Part shown: positions 61,080 through 64,000 of the stretch, in pieces
Layout of the letters: the number at the start of each line of letters is the position of its first letter
How positions within the stretch are numbered: the stretch's first letter is position 1
Source: Methylococcales bacterium
GTDB lineage: Bacteria; Pseudomonadota; Gammaproteobacteria; Methylococcales; Methylomonadaceae
Assembly (NCBI GenBank): GCA_026399015.1
Contig: JAPLRS010000044.1
Span: forward strand, 1 to 64,000
Direction of reading: 5' to 3'
DNA length: 64,000 nt
Notes under the pieces: model-generated
Told to the model about the DNA's origin: nothing
The model's database searches: none
The model's input: the letters and a program-made list of their open reading frames with translations, nothing else
Made by a program: the position numbers and the translations under genes

Positions 61080-61487
61080 TTATAACAAAATGACTTCTCG
61101 TCCGTCACCTTTAACCACTATAGTAATCACCTTATCAGGTCTAGGCAAAAAACCTCCCCCCTTATCCGGCCATTCAATAAAGCAGACCGCTTGCTGATCA
61201 AAATAATCTCTTATCCCTATCCACTCTAATTCTTCTGGATCAACAACTCGATATAAATCAAAATGAAAGACTTTTAAATCACCTATTGAGTATTCCTCAA
61301 CAATATTATATGTAGGGCTTTTAACAACTCCCTCATATCCAGCAGCCCTTAAAAACCCACGCACTAAAGTTGTTTTACCTACACCCAAATCACCTTGCAA
61401 GAAAATAATAGATTTTTCTAATATCTTTTCAAATAAATCAGCGCCCAATTTCTCAGTTTGCGTAGTATTTTCTAAATAAATCTGCAT
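61080..61487 (-). CDS. tsaE: tRNA t6A biosynthesis ATPase TsaE
   Basis: ATPase needed for threonylcarbamoyl-adenosine at tRNA position 37. The 135 residues have P-loop QGDLGVGKTTLVRGFLR, SPTYNIVEEYSIGDLKVFHFDLYRV and CFIEWPDKGGGFLP. The ATG at 61487 overlaps the nnr stop (TGATG); a TTG one codon upstream is possible. Confidence 0.95.
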   Translation of the reverse strand: MQIYLENTTQTEKLGADLFEKILEKSIIFLQGDLGVGKTTLVRGFLRAAGYEGVVKSPTYNIVEEYSIGDLKVFHFDLYRVVDPEELEWIGIRDYFDQQAVCFIEWPDKGGGFLPRPDKVITIVVKGDGREVILL

Positions 61488-62953
61488 CAAAAATTATTAA
61501 TCCACTGTTTAATATAAGGCATCAAATCACTTGCCAGAAGACCGCGCTCACCGTCAACTTGTATAGCTAAATCAGCCGCATACCCATGACCATAAACACC
61601 ATGCTGCGCAGCATCTAACAAGGATTCACCTTGAGCAAGCAATCCTGCAATAACACCCGCCAACACATCACCCATACCTCCCGAGGCCATTCCAGGATTT
61701 CCTGTCGAGGAAACGATACATTCATGATCTGAAGCAATTAAAGTACCCGCACCTTTAAGAACTATAACGCCATCATACTTAGATTGAAGTGCCGATATGG
61801 CTGAAAATCTATCTTGCTGAATTTCTAAGGTCTTACAACTTAATAAGCGAGCGGCCTCGCCTGGGTGGGGAGTTAAAATCCAATTTGTATGACTTCTAGA
61901 CGCTTTCGCCAAAAGATTTAAACCATCAGCATCAATAACTAAAGGTTTATGACTCATTAAAACGGTATCAAATAATTCTTGCGCCCAAGCACTTTGCCCC
62001 AAACCAGGCCCAATAACCACCACCGTTGCTTTATTAATCAACACAGCCAAGTCTTGGGCGCATGCAACACCATGACACATTAACTCAGGTCGATTTATAT
62101 TCAAAAAATCTGCATGAATCTGATTAGTTGCTATAGTCACCAAACCAGCACCCATTCGCAATGCAGCTTCACCTGCCAACTTAACAGCCCCCGAATAACC
62201 GACATCACCGCCTATAATTAACACATGGCCATAAGTCCCTTTGTGAGTACAACGATTTCTAGACGGCCATAATTTTTTATACACCCGAGTAGCAGAACTC
62301 TCTACTCCCTTAAAAACGAGATCCGGTAACATCAATGAACTGTAGATAAGCTCCCCACAATACTCTGCGGCTTGACCGGTAAAAAGACCCTGCTTCAACG
62401 CAATAAAAGTAATCGTCGTATCAGCTTTTACAGCACACCCCATAACAGCACCAGTATCCGCATTTAAACCTGATGGACTATCAATAGAAATAACAGGGGA
62501 TAATGAAAGATTAATCTTATTAATAGCCTGCTCAAATACACCATTCACAGAGCGATTTAAACCGGTACCCAATAAAGCATCAACGATAATTTCATCATCA
62601 ATGGCTTGATTTTCAAAAGGAACAATAACACCATGTTGATTTTGATAGTGTTGACAGGCTGTAAACGCATCACCAGCTAAGCGATCGGGATTAACCAAAC
62701 TATAAACTGTTACCCTTAAATTCGCCTGTAAAGCAAGACTAGCAACTATATAGCCATCACCAGCATTATTACCGGCGCCACAAAATATGGTGATAGATTT
62801 AATATTTGGCCATTGCAGCCGAATATTTTTATAAACTTCCACACCCGCTAATCGCATTAACTCAAAGCTAGCAATACCAAAGTCCTCTATAGCTCGTCGC
62901 TCAAATTCTCTAACTTGAGCGACTTTGTAAAGCTTATGAGGAAGAGAATCCAT
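61487..62953 (-). CDS. nnr: Bifunctional NAD(P)H-hydrate epimerase/dehydratase
   Basis: Repairs damaged NAD(P)HX. The 488 residues hold an N-terminal YjeF epimerase domain (FCGAGNNAGDGYIVASLALQ, VDALLGTGLNR) to about 215. The C-terminal carbohydrate-kinase-like dehydratase has YGHVLIIGGDVGYSGAVKLAGEAALR, WILTPHPGEAARLL and STGNPGMASGGMGDVLAG. It is translationally coupled to tsaE and lies 20 bases after purM. Confidence 0.95.
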   Translation of the reverse strand: MDSLPHKLYKVAQVREFERRAIEDFGIASFELMRLAGVEVYKNIRLQWPNIKSITIFCGAGNNAGDGYIVASLALQANLRVTVYSLVNPDRLAGDAFTACQHYQNQHGVIVPFENQAIDDEIIVDALLGTGLNRSVNGVFEQAINKINLSLSPVISIDSPSGLNADTGAVMGCAVKADTTITFIALKQGLFTGQAAEYCGELIYSSLMLPDLVFKGVESSATRVYKKLWPSRNRCTHKGTYGHVLIIGGDVGYSGAVKLAGEAALRMGAGLVTIATNQIHADFLNINRPELMCHGVACAQDLAVLINKATVVVIGPGLGQSAWAQELFDTVLMSHKPLVIDADGLNLLAKASRSHTNWILTPHPGEAARLLSCKTLEIQQDRFSAISALQSKYDGVIVLKGAGTLIASDHECIVSSTGNPGMASGGMGDVLAGVIAGLLAQGESLLDAAQHGVYGHGYAADLAIQVDGERGLLASDLMPYIKQWINNF

Positions 62954-62973
62954 TAAAGTCTAGCTCTAAAAAA

Positions 62974-64000
62974 CTAAATGTAATTAACCTCAGGCTTGCC
63001 TTTAGATGCTACTAATTCACCAATAACGAAAGCCGTTTCACCTGATTTTTTTAAACTATCAAGAGTTGCTTGCTCATTTTCTGGGGCAACACAAACAATC
63101 ATACCTATACCACAATTGAAAGTGATCAACATATCAGCCAATGACACATTACCTTGCTCTTTTAACCACACAAAAATTTCAGGCAAGTCCCAAGCAGATA
63201 GCTCAATATTTGCCTGAATATCATTAGGTAACACACGAGGTAAATTCTCAGTTAACCCACCCCCGGTTATGTGCGCAAAAGCATGTACAGGCACTTTTTC
63301 TAATAAAGCTAATAGCGATTTAACATAAATACGAGTTGGCTCTAATAAAGCTAGCCCTAGGGTTTTATCACCAAATGAGTCATCCAGTGAAGTACCGCTG
63401 TGAGAAATAATTTTTCTAATTAACGAATAACCATTTGAATGCGGCCCAGATGAAGCGATACCAATTAGCTTATCTCCTACACTAACCTGAGCGCCATCGA
63501 GTACCTTACTTTTTTCTACGATACCCACACAAAAACCAGCCAAATCGTATTCACCATCAGGGTACATACCTGGCATTTCTGCTGTCTCACCACCAACTAA
63601 TGCAGCACCAGCTAATTCACACCCTTGACCAATACCTTTTATAACCGAAGCTGCAGTATCTACGTCGAGCTTACCGGTTGCAAAATAATCTAAGAAAAAT
63701 AAAGGCTCAGCGCCCTGAACAATAATGTCATTAACACACATAGCTACAAGATCGATACCCACTGAGTCATGAATACCGAGATCAATTGCTAACTTAAGCT
63801 TAGTACCCACACCATCAGTACCAGACACTAAAATTGGATTCTGATAACGATCTAAAGGTAACTCGAACATCGAGCCAAAACCACCTAACCCAGCCATAAC
63901 ACCTGCTGTACGAGTTTTAGCCGCTATTGGCTTAATTCGCTCTACTAATGCATTTCCTGCAGCAATATCAACTCCTGCACTTTTATAATTTAAGCTTTCT
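62974..64000 (-). CDS. purM: Phosphoribosylformylglycinamidine cyclo-ligase, 5' end cut by the window
   Basis: Makes aminoimidazole ribotide in purine synthesis. The frame runs to the window edge; the upstream residues read [25 protein letters not shown], the usual PurM N-terminus, so only the first few residues are missing. Visible motifs: [47 protein letters not shown] and [16 protein letters not shown]. An internal Met at 63897 is not the true start. It is the first of purM-nnr-tsaE. Confidence 0.95.
   Translation of the reverse strand, partial: ESLNYKSAGVDIAAGNALVERIKPIAAKTRTAGVMAGLGGFGSMFELPLDRYQNPILVSGTDGVGTKLKLAIDLGIHDSVGIDLVAMCVNDIIVQGAEPLFFLDYFATGKLDVDTAASVIKGIGQGCELAGAALVGGETAEMPGMYPDGEYDLAGFCVGIVEKSKVLDGAQVSVGDKLIGIASSGPHSNGYSLIRKIISHSGTSLDDSFGDKTLGLALLEPTRIYVKSLLALLEKVPVHAFAHITGGGLTENLPRVLPNDIQANIELSAWDLPEIFVWLKEQGNVSLADMLITFNCGIGMIVCVAPENEQATLDSLKKSGETAFVIGELVASKGKPEVNYI

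Overview
The window looks like chromosome of an AT-rich gammaproteobacterium. The neighbourhoods dnaJ-dapB, zapA-6S RNA opposite ygfB-pepP-ubiH, and nnr-tsaE-amiC are gammaproteobacterial. The PEP-CTERM protein, the large sulfur-assimilation content and the base composition would fit a Methylococcales-type methanotroph, but no methane-oxidation gene is present, so the order is an inference. I saw no rRNA, tRNA, insertion sequence, phage gene or CRISPR array.

Layout. 1-4.2 kb: dnaK, then dnaJ-dapB, with the dnaJ Shine-Dalgarno inside a hairpin. 4.3-11.8 kb: a sulfate-uptake block (YezD-like protein, OprP/DcaP-type porin, sulfate-binding protein, cysT-cysW-cysA, CysB-like regulator), with an unexplained 21-bp periodic repeat ahead of cysT. 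11.8-33.9 kb, all minus strand: a surface/secretion island. It holds a sigma54 activator without a sensor domain, a TpsB transporter, a coiled-coil periplasmic protein, a putative porin, TonB, ExbD, a DUF2341-LamG-ExbB fusion, a 3481-residue TpsA haemagglutinin, a PstS-like secreted protein and a PEP-CTERM protein.

34.2-42.3 kb, minus strand: a cysteine/sulfur module. Cysteine synthase, serine acetyltransferase, a family 2A encapsulin shell and its cysteine desulfurase cargo form one apparent operon, preceded by a promoter plus terminator leader; an OprB porin, a YeeE/YedE pair and 6S RNA follow. 42.3-64 kb is mostly core genes: zapA, ygfB-pepP-ubiH, a ComEA-like protein, cmoB, mlaC-like, hemB-aroE, a gamma-carbonic-anhydrase-like protein, ndh, ompA, sirB2, uspA, an ABC-F ATPase, amiC, tsaE, nnr and a purM cut by the window end.

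The strongest new observation is regulatory. Two near-perfect sigma54 promoters (20256-20271 and 33956-33971) each have a 16-bp palindrome TGTTGAWATAWCAACA exactly 100 bp upstream. One drives the ExbB-ExbD-TonB-porin-TpsB operon, the other the PEP-CTERM/PstS-like operon, and the sigma54 activator lies at the end of the same island. This ties the island into one candidate regulon: a two-partner secretion system with its own energy-transducing complex, whose giant substrate has only two cysteines, both in the last 15 residues. The encapsulin operon is the second notable system; its family is known, but it is linked here to a full serine-to-cysteine-to-persulfide route.
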